A stretch of 64,000 nucleotides of DNA from an uncultured Anaerolineae bacterium (GCA_937120535.1 CAKZJX010000007.1:62001-126000), one strand, 5' to 3'. Shown: positions 17,174-24,327, counted from the first letter of the stretch. Program-made: numbers and translations. Notes: generated by a model not told the origin, from the sequence alone.

Positions 17174-17415
17174 GCTTGCTCCTTCATCGCCAGGATGGCG
17201 GCGGAAATGTTGGTACCCGGACAACTGTCCGTGTACTGCCCCTCGAACTCGAACGCACACTCCTCAAGCGTGACGTTGCGGACGAGGGCAGCGAACTTCA
17301 AGAGTTCCTCCGGAGAAATAACAAAATTGCCCTCGTCCCAGTCAGTTGGTGGGCTTGTGAATCCGTCATACCCGCCAGCTTTTCGCGCCATCTCGATGAC
17401 ATCGGTTATCGTCAT
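17170..17415 (-). CDS. Small prophage-type protein
   Basis: An 81-residue protein in the GC-rich cassette. The C-terminal half ([20 protein letters not shown], then [12 protein letters not shown]) matches a common type of short prophage protein of unknown function. Its stop overlaps the next start as ATGA, so the genes form an operon with the 27-residue ORF upstream. Base composition differs from neighbouring phage genes. Confidence 0.6.
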   Translation of the reverse strand: MTITDVIEMARKAGGYDGFTSPPTDWDEGNFVISPEELLKFAALVRNVTLEECAFEFEGQYTDSCPGTNISAAILAMKEQA

Positions 17416-17484
17416 GTCTTCTGCTCCTCAAGCACACAAAGTACGGCGCTCAGCGTGGAAACCACTTCACATCAAAGCGCAGCT

Positions 17485-17568
17485 CTAAAGCCCCACCACA
17501 GCCTCCACCACAGCCTCAACGTCTACCTTGTTCATCATCAGATCTCCAGTGCGTTCGTCTTGAATCAT
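17485..17568 (-). CDS. 27-residue ORF, first gene of GC-rich cassette
   Basis: Starts MIQDERTGDLMMNKV, 9 bases after GGAG, directly behind the phage promoter at 17599-17627. Its first residues echo the start of the gene at 39957 (MFQDEA), because promoter, leader and first codons are a duplicated segment. The 3' part (VEAVVEAVVGL) is GC-rich and prophage-like, so this may be a fusion made when the cassette was joined to the promoter. Confidence 0.5.
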   Translation of the reverse strand: MIQDERTGDLMMNKVDVEAVVEAVVGL

Positions 17569-17598
17569 GATCTAGGTTCTCCGTTCAACAATGAACGC

Positions 17599-17627
17599 AT
17601 TATAAGGCAAGAATCATACCATGTCTA
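17599..17627 (-). promoter_or_regulatory. Early promoter TAGACA-N17-TATAAT
   Basis: Minus-strand -35 box TAGACA (17622-17627) and -10 box TATAAT (17599-17604) with 17-bp spacing. It and the following 45 bases are nearly identical to the promoter at 39898-39926. It drives the GC-rich cassette 17568-16479. Confidence 0.8.
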
Positions 17628-17672
17628 GTATGTTTTTGAGAATTTTTACTCGAATATCAAAGTTTGACATGT

Positions 17673-18599
17673 CTACTCCTCACAAGACCCATTCTTCAAC
17701 CCAGTGGTTGACTCTTGTTCTCCATTATAAACGTGACCCGGGATTAGCTGACGATGTTGAATCCAACCACGGAAGTTACCTGACCACAGTTGCATGTCTG
17801 CGGTCATATGAGTGACTCCCAACTCCTTCCAATGCTCTGGTTCATATGGGGAACAAGTCTTATCCATAGGCTTAGCTTGATGTTCAAAAGGAGAAGCATG
17901 AACAGGTTTTGTCTCCACTAGACGACGATAGATGTCTTGTGCTTTTTCAAGACTTTTGTCTAGCTTACGATACGAAACCTGAGCGCAACACGATGAGGAG
18001 ATAGCCAACGCTTCTTCTAGGCTATGATCTTGTGAATCAGTCCAATGACCTTGCATGTAATACGGGACATGCCAATCATTGTATCCGAGTTCAAATGGGT
18101 CTGAATTAGCTACAGCTTCTAGCATGGCTTCTGCAAGAGCCTTGATTTCAGGTTGTGCGTCTTTGTGAGCACGGAGATAGAAGAAGTTACCAATTTCGGT
18201 TGTCGTCATCACAACCTTGATGATTTGGAACGGTTCTAGGATACGATTGATGATTTGCTTATGTGCGCCTTCTTCATTCATTAAAGCGGCAATTCTGCAG
18301 GCCTCACCCCTTGCTTCATCCCAAAGGGACTTTACTCGAGCAAGATTGGGTTCTTGAAGTTCCTCATTGGCTTGCATGCCTGGTTGGTTCTTGCCCCAAT
18401 GAACCGGCTTTGCTGGATTTGTTTGCACCAGCTCAATCATAGACTTGACGGGAATGGCTCGGCTTGATGCTGCGTTTCGTGAGAACATTCGGTGGGTAAG
18501 GAGCTCCGCGTGAATGAAACGGGGATACTCCAACTCAAAGGTTGTAAGCCGAACACCTGCGGGTGAAATTGAATCTGCGATGATGTTTGCTTTAATCAT
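17673..18599 (-). CDS. thyX: Flavin-dependent thymidylate synthase
   Basis: Makes dTMP from dUMP using FAD. The ThyX signature is seen as LLTHRMFSRNAASSR at residues about 34-48 (an R/H-R-x7-S type motif). The ATG at 18599 has an AAGGAG ribosome site 4 bases upstream; a start at 18617 is less likely. At 308 residues it is longer than the typical 220-250, with a longer C-terminal half. It is preceded by a strongly structured 170-base leader. T4 uses the unrelated ThyA-type enzyme, so this is a replacement. Confidence 0.88.
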   Translation of the reverse strand: MIKANIIADSISPAGVRLTTFELEYPRFIHAELLTHRMFSRNAASSRAIPVKSMIELVQTNPAKPVHWGKNQPGMQANEELQEPNLARVKSLWDEARGEACRIAALMNEEGAHKQIINRILEPFQIIKVVMTTTEIGNFFYLRAHKDAQPEIKALAEAMLEAVANSDPFELGYNDWHVPYYMQGHWTDSQDHSLEEALAISSSCCAQVSYRKLDKSLEKAQDIYRRLVETKPVHASPFEHQAKPMDKTCSPYEPEHWKELGVTHMTADMQLWSGNFRGWIQHRQLIPGHVYNGEQESTTGLKNGSCEE

Positions 18600-18619
18600 A
18601 AAACTCCTTGGTAACAAAA

Positions 18620-18770
18620 TGAACTACCACGAAACTAAAGATTTCGTGGTTTCGGACTTCGTAGACTCTGTTTTACCAACAGACGCCTCCATCCGTTTTT
18701 GTTTAGAGTCCGACTTGGTTCCCAAACCAGACTTAATATACGACTAAAGATCGTGTATTTTTCTCGCTAA
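18620..18770 (-). ncRNA. Structured intergenic RNA candidate beside Ro-like gene
   Basis: The roughly 230-base gap between the Ro-like gene and thyX holds nested hairpins: an 8-bp perfect stem at 18627-18649 (CCACGAAA), a 7-bp stem joining 18652-18658 with 18707-18713, and an inner CTGTT/AACAG stem at 18668-18682. A TATAAT at 18776-18781 (minus) lies just upstream. It could be a long thyX leader, or, because the neighbour is a Ro60 homologue, a Y-like RNA. The function is inference; the stems are seen directly. Confidence 0.4.
18745..18763 (+). repeat. Left 19-bp inverted repeat flanking Ro-like gene
   Basis: The 19 bases TAAAGATCGTGTATTTTTC are the exact reverse complement of 20464-20482. 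The pair brackets the Ro-like gene, 1.7 kb apart. Confidence 0.85.
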
Positions 18771-18834
18771 CTCTTATTATAAAAGGCTGTCAGACATCAT
18801 ATCAGACAACCTTCCTAAAATCAAGATTTTATTC

Positions 18835-20274
18835 TTATACCGTCAGCCCATCAATGTCATAACGAGGAGAGCTGATTGTCTTCAGCATCACGCTTTCTGG
18901 CGTGATTTCCTCTGCCTTAAGAACGCTTTGCATGATTGCAGGGCTGAACCCAGTAATCATAGTTGTTCCGTTCTCATCAGACTTAACTTGGATGTTTTGA
19001 CTACGAGCGTTCACGTTCCAGAAGATGATGTTAGGACGAACATAACCCGCCCTTTCAAACTTCTCATTGATAGCTTGGTAGTTTGTTACCATCTTCTTCC
19101 TACCAGAGCAATCTTCCGAACTCGTAGCGGCGTTGAATTCCATATCTGAGATGATGATGATGTACTCAGGCATGTCGCTTTGAGGTACATTGTTCTCTAC
19201 AGCAGAGTTCAACAGCAAATCAAATGCTGCTTGAATATCAGTAGAACCTCCCCAAGGCAATTTACGAACATAATCCACTTTTTCCTTGATGGTCTTCTGA
19301 TCGATGTTTGCCCACTTCGGAGCAGTCTCAAACGTCATCGCCAAGTTCTTGAAGTGACCTTCTTGACGTTCAGCCAAGTAGATACCCAAGGAGATTGCAA
19401 CGTCCATGCATGACACTTTACCAAAACCACCTGCAGGACAGTTCATAGAACCAGAAACGTCAATCATAGGAAGCATCTTGGATGCACCATCCAGATAGTC
19501 TGGCAGTTCCTTCCATTGTGCGTCTGCAACTTCAGCATCGCCGAATTGTGCAGTTCGAATAACATCATAAGGGTACAACGCCGAGGCTTTGGCTTTCACC
19601 TTGCCGTTTGCAAGAGCTTCCTTGTATGCAGAGAACCTCTCTTTAGCGTTACGGGCAAAAGCGTTTGTATAGCGAGCCATTGCAACAGAAGGCACTTGGG
19701 AGAAATTGATTTCATCCCATTGTTTAGCGCACATCTTAGTCTCAACAGTGTTGGAAGTTTCAACCAACAGCTTACGATATGCTTTAGGGCTCAACTTCAT
19801 CAAACCACGGATGATGGCAGCTTCTTTACCTTTGCGAGGCAACCACTTTGCAATCAACCCTGCATTGACAGATTTGGTTTCCATAGCAACCTTAAGTTGT
19901 TCAGCCAAGTGGAAACGGATTTGGGTTGGGATTGCATCATGACACAACAGAGGAACCAAATCGTCAAAACGACCTAGCTCGGGGATCTTACCGCTCAACA
20001 TGATTGAAGCGACTGCGCGCTTATCGTTCTTAGCCAACCAATCCATGATTGTACGGAATACCAAACGTTCGCCTGGGCCGCCACGAGCGTCACGCGCCCA
20101 TAGCAAGATACGTAGCGCAGTGACAGGGTCCTCGGCATATGCCAGAATGAACTTCTCTAGTGCGTCGTTAGGATTGTTTCGTGCAGAACCGATAACAGCG
20201 AACAAGTCAACGTTACGGTTTAGGGAAGTTGCCAGAGTCTTTGCTCCATTGGCAGTGAAAGCCACGTTTGACAT
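18835..20274 (-). CDS. Ro60/TROVE-vWA RNA-binding protein
   Basis: A 479-residue homologue of the Ro60/Rsr type. Residues about 1-250 are helical-repeat TROVE-like (ALRILLWARDARGGPGERLVF, then AKWLPRKGKEAA). Residues about 265-470 form a von Willebrand A domain with a MIDAS motif LPMIDVSGSMN near residue 273, a Thr in the GGSTDIQAAF loop and a VISDMEF-type Asp (IIISDMEFNA). Ro proteins are rings that bind Y RNAs and misfolded RNAs and, in bacteria, partner with nucleases. The gene is flanked by structured intergenic RNA and a 19-bp inverted repeat, suggesting a phage Ro ribonucleoprotein. Confidence 0.85.
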   Translation of the reverse strand: MSNVAFTANGAKTLATSLNRNVDLFAVIGSARNNPNDALEKFILAYAEDPVTALRILLWARDARGGPGERLVFRTIMDWLAKNDKRAVASIMLSGKIPELGRFDDLVPLLCHDAIPTQIRFHLAEQLKVAMETKSVNAGLIAKWLPRKGKEAAIIRGLMKLSPKAYRKLLVETSNTVETKMCAKQWDEINFSQVPSVAMARYTNAFARNAKERFSAYKEALANGKVKAKASALYPYDVIRTAQFGDAEVADAQWKELPDYLDGASKMLPMIDVSGSMNCPAGGFGKVSCMDVAISLGIYLAERQEGHFKNLAMTFETAPKWANIDQKTIKEKVDYVRKLPWGGSTDIQAAFDLLLNSAVENNVPQSDMPEYIIIISDMEFNAATSSEDCSGRKKMVTNYQAINEKFERAGYVRPNIIFWNVNARSQNIQVKSDENGTTMITGFSPAIMQSVLKAEEITPESVMLKTISSPRYDIDGLTV

Positions 20275-20505
20275 AATAATCTCCGCAGGTTGTTTATGAT
20301 TTCAAGAGATGAATTGCTGAAAGCAACCTTTTATACAGGAACGCTGTGCACTAAGCACTCATGAGGGCTCACGCTCTAACCCAAAAGCATACAAAGGCAT
20401 GCTAGATCTAAGTTTTAATATGTCGGGTTCTTGATCTGCTTGCTGAAACGTTCCTTATTGCGTGAAAAATACACGATCTTTAACCGGGTATTAGTTCATT
20501 ATATA
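20275..20505 (-). other. Long structured leader upstream of Ro-like gene
   Basis: No gene is visible in this 231-base stretch. On the minus strand a TATAAT lies near 20500, about 220 bases before the Ro-like ATG, implying a long 5' leader. Small hairpins include AGCAT/ATGCT near 20385-20402 and a GTGC-rich stem near 20345-20362. The right 19-bp inverted repeat lies here. It may hold a regulatory leader or a separate small RNA. Confidence 0.4.
20464..20482 (-). repeat. Right 19-bp inverted repeat flanking Ro-like gene
   Basis: Exact reverse complement of 18745-18763, lying in the Ro-like gene's leader. The arms could pair in a transcript spanning the gene, or be two copies of an operator in opposite orientation. 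Confidence 0.85.
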
Positions 20506-20766
20506 TCAATCTTGTGCCTTATAAAAAGAATTTTTTTGTTGATTAACACCTGCTTCAAAAGCAGCTTCCAGCCACTTTACCATCATTCTAGTGGCAGCTT
20601 GAAAGTCCTTTGCTCCGTCAAACATGTAGATCAGAATGTCATCATAGAAACGCTCTGACCTAAATCCGAATCCTTCAATTTCGTGAAACCACCTGAAGAA
20701 ATCAGTCCCAGAGGCTTCGGTAATATTTTCCGAACAGGGTCGTTCCACGTCGAATGCGTTCTTCAT
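20506..20766 (-). CDS. Small uncharacterised protein
   Basis: An 86-residue protein starting MKNAFDVERP at 20766, behind AAGGA with 10-base spacing. It overlaps the end of the preceding gene by 65 bases in another frame. A longer open frame runs up to 20934 but has no convincing ribosome site. The C-terminal half is helical (ATRMMVKWLEAAFEAG). No family recognised. Confidence 0.5.
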   Translation of the reverse strand: MKNAFDVERPCSENITEASGTDFFRWFHEIEGFGFRSERFYDDILIYMFDGAKDFQAATRMMVKWLEAAFEAGVNQQKNSFYKAQD

Positions 20767-21391
20767 GCTTACGAATTCCTTCATAGTCGCACTTGTATGT
20801 ATGGTTAGGGCCGCGTTCCATTTTGAACAGCTTGGGCTTGCCGTTCTCGTTCCATTCACAGGGCTCCCACTTAATGTCAAACTCACCAGAGCGATAATGT
20901 TCTTCCCAGTCGTTGTCTGGGTGAAGTTGCTCAAACGCCCAAATCATTTCATCAAGAACCCAATCCCAGCGCTTATGGTGATTGGCGTCAATGTCATATT
21001 CATTCTCTTTGGCAGGCGCTGAAGTTGAACGGAGTTCTTCCGGAACATCCTCATCATCAACGTGAGGTGAACCATGTTTGGTAGCCTTCAGTTGTTTCAG
21101 CATAGGTAGAATGATGAGGGCTAGATTGGCATCCATATTCCATGTGTCATACTTGTCAATACGAACCTTGACCTTACGTTTTCTCTTGGAGTTAATCCAC
21201 TGGCAGAGTTTCATAAGCCAAGAATCGTTTCCGTCCTTATCTTCTGCAAGCCAAGTGCCAAAATCATGCACCCAGTCTGGATGACGCATGATTCCATATT
21301 CATCAGGAACCTTCTTAACCCAAAAGCAAAGCTTCTCAGCAATTTGATAAGGTCCAACCCAATTTACATAAGGGCCAATTTCTACTTTCAT
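20702..21391 (-). CDS. Conserved phage protein, function unknown
   Basis: A 229-residue soluble protein rich in Trp (WVGPYQ, WVHDFGTWLAED, WDWVLDEMIWAFEQ). Proteins with this WVLDEMIWAFEQ pattern are widespread in phage genomes without known function. Its ATG overlaps the stop of the preceding small membrane gene (ATGA), so it belongs to the same operon as the peptides up to 22086. I do not assign a role. Confidence 0.7.
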   Translation of the reverse strand: MKVEIGPYVNWVGPYQIAEKLCFWVKKVPDEYGIMRHPDWVHDFGTWLAEDKDGNDSWLMKLCQWINSKRKRKVKVRIDKYDTWNMDANLALIILPMLKQLKATKHGSPHVDDEDVPEELRSTSAPAKENEYDIDANHHKRWDWVLDEMIWAFEQLHPDNDWEEHYRSGEFDIKWEPCEWNENGKPKLFKMERGPNHTYKCDYEGIRKHEERIRRGTTLFGKYYRSLWD

Positions 21392-21534
21392 TTTGATGCC
21401 ACCATATAAAGTCCGATGTTAGCGAAAGCATAACCCGCATATGCGAGCAACATGCCGGTATTGCCTTTCATGCCTTGCTCTAGAGCAACGTAGGCATAAA
21501 TGATGCCCGTTAGAATAATAAGCCATCCACTCAT
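21388..21534 (-). CDS. 48-residue membrane protein
   Basis: Starts MSGWLIILTGIIYAYVALEQ and has a second hydrophobic stretch (MLLAYAGYAFANIGLYMV), giving two likely membrane segments. Start and stop both overlap neighbours by four bases (ATGA), a strong sign that it is translated. It replaces a longer frame over the same DNA that reads as low-quality sequence. Role unknown. Confidence 0.65.
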   Translation of the reverse strand: MSGWLIILTGIIYAYVALEQGMKGNTGMLLAYAGYAFANIGLYMVASK

Positions 21535-21671
21535 CGCTGTTTCCTTTCACAATTGCATTCGCTACGACCTTGGTTGCAATCGCCACTACAACCGTCAGTT
21601 TTTTCAGATATATGGTACATAGTGACAATAAACAAAACGAAACATATAACGCTAGCAACAATTTCAAACAT
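21531..21671 (-). CDS. 46-residue membrane peptide with Cys-rich tail
   Basis: Starts MFEIVASVICFVLFIVTMYH, one membrane segment at residues 3-20, then a short tail with four cysteines (GCSGDCNQGRSECNC). Small phage peptides with a membrane anchor and a Cys/Asn/Gly tail of this kind are common in T4-like genomes and uncharacterised. Its stop overlaps the start of the next gene. Confidence 0.65.
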   Translation of the reverse strand: MFEIVASVICFVLFIVTMYHISEKTDGCSGDCNQGRSECNCERKQR

Positions 21672-21682
21672 GATATTCTTAC

Positions 21683-21898
21683 TTAGAATAGTGCCTTAGC
21701 GGCACCAAGCATATAAATCGCAAGCAAACCCGTATTGACAACAATCAAGGAATTTTCTTTGATCCTGACTGCAAAAATCAACCACAGGACGCTACCCGCA
21801 TTGAAAGCCCAAACATTCAAAGGATAGGTGTTCAAGGATGTCAAAAGAGCACCCGCAATCGTCAAGACTGTAGCGCTCCACTTCAAAAACGAATTCAA
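21683..21898 (-). CDS. 71-residue membrane protein, 3 putative segments
   Basis: Starts MNSFLKWSATVLTIAGALLTSL and has further hydrophobic blocks VWAFNAGSVLWLIFAV and SLIVVNTGLLAIYMLGA. The layout resembles very small transporter-like membrane proteins found in phages, but no function is established. The start overlaps the stop of the upstream gene by four bases. Confidence 0.65.
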   Translation of the reverse strand: MNSFLKWSATVLTIAGALLTSLNTYPLNVWAFNAGSVLWLIFAVRIKENSLIVVNTGLLAIYMLGAAKALF

Positions 21899-22086
21899 GT
21901 GATTTCCTTACAATCAGAAACTTTGAGAACACCTTCAGTCACAATGACTCCGCCTTCAAGTCGTTGATACAACTCGGCAGTCTCTTTGATGTAGAAATGC
22001 ATGATCTTACCCTTTTCGGTAATCAGAGTGAAGGGCATAGGATCTTTCTGAACTTGTTCCATGAATAGATTTTCGTTGTTGTTCAT
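21895..22086 (-). CDS. Small acidic protein, first gene of membrane-peptide operon
   Basis: 63 residues from the ATG at 22086 (MNNNENLFMEQ), which is 10 bases after GGAGG. An ATG at 22095 sits too close to that ribosome site and near the predicted transcript start, so 22086 is preferred. The promoter at 22102-22129 is directly upstream. No recognised domain. Confidence 0.6.
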   Translation of the reverse strand: MNNNENLFMEQVQKDPMPFTLITEKGKIMHFYIKETAELYQRLEGGVIVTEGVLKVSDCKEIT

Positions 22087-22101
22087 CGTCTTCATGCCTC
22101 C

Positions 22102-22129
22102 ATTATAACATGGTTTCAGACGATGTCTA
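22102..22129 (-). promoter_or_regulatory. Early promoter TAGACA-N16-TATAAT
   Basis: Minus-strand TAGACA (22124-22129) and TATAAT (22102-22107) with 16-bp spacing, between the second GC-rich cassette and the small-gene operon 22086-20506. Belongs to the recurring promoter class of this phage. Confidence 0.8.
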
Positions 22130-22136
22130 GGACTTT

Positions 22137-22779
22137 TTATCCGAGAGCATTGCCATAGATGAGGTGAAGACCGCGGAGCACTTTGTCCAAGTTGTTCCAG
22201 CCTCGGAAAACCGACCACAACTCAATGTGGTCAACCGCTACGTGGGTGGCCCCACGATCGTAAATCAAAGACTCCGGGCTCCCAACATCCGCTGGTAACT
22301 TCGTTCGTACCCAAGGGCCATAGTCATCTGAGCGACGCTTATACTGGGCAACGAGCCGCCCTTTTCGGGCGGCGTGAGCGGCATCTTGAATAGCCTGCAG
22401 CGCCGTATGGATTTCGGCGGGAGCAGGAGTGATGTGAGGCATGTCATATGATGTCCGGATGCGTTGCACGGTGTCAAAATTGGACCAGCCAGACCTAGCC
22501 TGCCACCCCAAGTACATAATAGCACAGCGCTTCAATGTTTCGTTTTCGCGTGCAAGTGCATCCCGCTCTTCAAGCAGCTCGCGGATCGTGTCGGGGTTGC
22601 AAGCGGCGATCAGATGGGCGTCTGCCTTAACGTCTTGGGCGGTTCGGCAATGGCGGACTTCGGCCAGAAACCCGTTCGCTCTTTACAAACGTCCCGCTAT
22701 TGGTAGGGCAAACCCGCCACGGGCCCGGCGTCGGCCCCTTCGCTAGTGCCTTGCGGATTTCCTCGTAACGGTCAGCCAT
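22137..22779 (-). pseudogene. Prophage Ead/Ea22-type gene, frameshifted
   Basis: The ATG at 22779 opens MADRYEEIRKALAKGPTPGP, then runs to KSERVSG before losing frame. The expected continuation (AEVRHCRTAQDVKADAHLIA, then NPDTIRELLEERDAL) is in the next frame and stays open to 22137. One base change near 22668, in a GGG run, explains this. The family is a common proteobacterial prophage protein. High GC content marks it as foreign to the phage backbone. It overlaps the stop of the upstream gene, so the cassette arrived as an operon. Confidence 0.65.
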
Positions 22780-23011
22780 TGCGGTTCTCCTTGAACAGTA
22801 CAGCTTTGGCCTCCTTCAGCACTTGCATCGGCGTCTCGGGGTCAAACCCCAGGCGGCGATACGTGTCCGCTGATGGAAACCACGAAACCATCGCAGCCAA
22901 GGCCTTTCGCAGCCGCTCATTCTCGGCTTCCAGCGCGTCACGCTCTGCCATCAGAATCTTGGCATCAACGTCCTTCATGCACATCTCGATAAAATCACCG
23001 GTGTTCATCAT
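22772..23011 (-). CDS. Small prophage-type protein with coiled coil
   Basis: A 79-residue protein in the second GC-rich cassette. A helix LMAERDALEAENERLRKALA (about residues 20-40) is followed by MVSWFPSADTYRRLGFDPET. This kind of short protein is common in prophages, with no known function. An AAAGGA ribosome site lies 3-6 bases upstream of the double ATG. The TAGACG/TACAAT promoter lies just upstream. Confidence 0.6.
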   Translation of the reverse strand: MMNTGDFIEMCMKDVDAKILMAERDALEAENERLRKALAAMVSWFPSADTYRRLGFDPETPMQVLKEAKAVLFKENRNG

Positions 23012-23038
23012 GTTTCCTTTCGTTTACCGTATGACTAC

Positions 23039-23066
23039 ATTGTACAGCAAACAAAAGGGCCGTCTA
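23039..23066 (-). promoter_or_regulatory. Early promoter TAGACG-N16-TACAAT
   Basis: Minus-strand TAGACG (23061-23066) and TACAAT (23039-23044) with 16-bp spacing, directly before the second GC-rich cassette. A weaker copy of the phage's early promoter class. Confidence 0.65.
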
Positions 23067-23085
23067 GCCTCTTTGTCAAAAAATT

Positions 23086-23559
23086 TCACGACCATTGAAC
23101 CCCGCCGCTAACGACAAAGTTCTCAACTTTCAGCTTCACAAAGGTCATACCCTCGTCATCATGAGCCTGACGCTCGATCTCGGCGTTCACTTCAGCTTCG
23201 GTTTCATATACCTCGGGAAAAATATCTAGTCTGATGTAGCCATCTTGGATAAATCCAATCACCCAACCCTTCTTTTGCCCTCGTGCTTGAGCCTTAGCAG
23301 TCTCAATAAGCTTAGAAGCTTCGATTGCTTTTTTTGCCAAATCTTCATGCTTCACATAATCAGACTTGACCCAATTGGTTTTATACTCACGCTTGAGTTG
23401 CAGGTTGTAACGGCGAGTACCATTCCGAACGCTACCAGACAGGATAGCGAAGGAACCGTCCTTCTTATTGCTCAGCAGTTGACTTGTTTCAGTGTTGAAA
23501 AAGTAACCATCAGAGATTTGACGGAAACCTTCCAAAGAGTTAACAGGGATAAGAGCCAT
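23086..23559 (-). CDS. Uncharacterised phage protein
   Basis: A 157-residue soluble protein starting MALIPVNSLEGFRQISDGYF. The middle is a charged helix (EDLAKKAIEASKLIETAKAQ); the rest is likely mixed alpha/beta. Base composition matches the phage backbone. No family recognised. It lies alone, between the second GC-rich cassette and the repeat-rich homing-endonuclease remnant. Confidence 0.6.
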   Translation of the reverse strand: MALIPVNSLEGFRQISDGYFFNTETSQLLSNKKDGSFAILSGSVRNGTRRYNLQLKREYKTNWVKSDYVKHEDLAKKAIEASKLIETAKAQARGQKKGWVIGFIQDGYIRLDIFPEVYETEAEVNAEIERQAHDDEGMTFVKLKVENFVVSGGVQWS

Positions 23560-23653
23560 TTCACATTCCTTTCAGAGTTCAGAGCAATAACAACCAACGA
23601 AAATTTATTTTATAGGAAGGTCCTTGGGAAGTCTAGAGGTTGTTGCTGGTTTC

Positions 23654-23712
23654 TTGTATAACTTGTATAACTTGAATAACTTGAATAACTTGTATAACTT
23701 GAATAACTTGTA
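23654..23712 (+). repeat. 9-bp tandem repeat TTG(T/A)ATAAC, six copies
   Basis: Six uninterrupted 9-bp units from 23654 to 23707 plus a partial unit, alternating TTGTATAAC and TTGAATAAC. It is non-coding, upstream of the 23559 gene and at the edge of the homing-endonuclease remnant. No CRISPR-like spacers. Confidence 0.9.
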
Positions 23713-23748
23713 CTATTCACACATTGATTACTAGTTCTTTTTCAAGTT

Positions 23749-23862
23749 TCATCTCATGGGGAAAACTGCTCCAAGTGCAGGAGCACTATATAATTTAACA
23801 TTCACCGATTTACCGTACTCTACCCAATCCACTGATAGATGGGTAATTCCTTCTTTTACCAT
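23749..23862 (-). other. 37-residue ORF, possible endonuclease fragment
   Basis: Reads MVKEGITHLSVDWVEYGKSV and ends VFPMR. It begins where the decayed endonuclease frame ends, shifted by one frame, so it may be a detached C-terminal piece or a remnant of another gene. No independent ribosome site is clear. Confidence 0.3.
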
Positions 23863-24214
23863 GTTGAACCTAAAGTATAACCTTTATATTTTATCCACCT
23901 AGATGGGGTAACCCCATCTAGTCCTCGTTCTTTTGCTAATTTACTCTGTCGTATTTTAAATTCTTCTGTGTAGGGATGCCCTTTTATTGATTTACCCTTA
24001 TTTGGGTTAATTGGAATATCAATACCTAATTCTCTTGCTTTAATGTATTGATTACTTTTTTAGCACCGGGTGGGTGCTTGTTTACACTGTTATGGAAAGA
24101 TTCCTTTTCAAAATTTGAAATTCTTCTATTCGGATTTTGTTTACAATATCTCTCATGATTTATTTTTGAATTATTATTCTTACATTCTTTGTTGCAAAAA
24201 TTACATATTAGCAT
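23856..24214 (-). pseudogene. Zinc-finger homing endonuclease remnant, frameshifted
   Basis: The N-terminus MLICNFCNKECKNNNSKINH is a C2H2-like finger typical of phage homing endonucleases. The frame breaks in an A6 run (plus 24056-24061); with seven A residues it would continue NQYIKARELGIDIPINPNKG and on to GYTLGSTW. The core catalytic region typical of HNH or GIY-YIG enzymes is not visible, so this is probably a degenerate or partial element. It lies at the downstream end of the tRNA array, next to truncated tRNA-like sequence, which fits insertion into the array. A 23-bp near-perfect palindrome (23899-23921) lies inside it. Confidence 0.6.
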
Positions 24215-24229
24215 TTTATTATTCTTATA

Positions 24230-24320
24230 ATTACATTTTGTAAATTCGTTGCCGTAGACCACTTGGCTAATCCAGCACAATATGCCATAGGCGGCTGCTC
24301 TACCAACTGAGTTAAAAGAA
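24230..24320 (-). pseudogene. tRNA-like remnants
   Basis: Two tRNA 5'-half-like stretches in tandem: one with TAACTCAGTTGGTAGAGC (D-arm type), the other with TTAGCCAAGTGGT (D-arm of long-variable-arm tRNAs). Neither continues into a normal anticodon and T arm. The outer ends AAATTC and GAATTT are complementary, so a fused fold is possible. Probably broken by the adjacent endonuclease insertion. Confidence 0.4.
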
Positions 24321-24327
24321 TGAATTT

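Noticed and set aside
18514-18747. A 77-residue plus-strand open frame between thyX and the Ro-like gene
   Set aside because: It overlaps the start of thyX on the opposite strand and the structured gap, has no ribosome site, and its sequence looks non-natural.
21419-21667. An 82-residue open frame on the minus strand
   Set aside because: It is out of frame with two shorter ORFs (21388-21534 and 21531-21671) that have ATGA overlaps with neighbours and sensible membrane segments; the longer frame reads as poor-quality sequence.
23654-23712. Possible CRISPR array
   Set aside because: Units are only 9 bp and directly adjacent, with no spacers.
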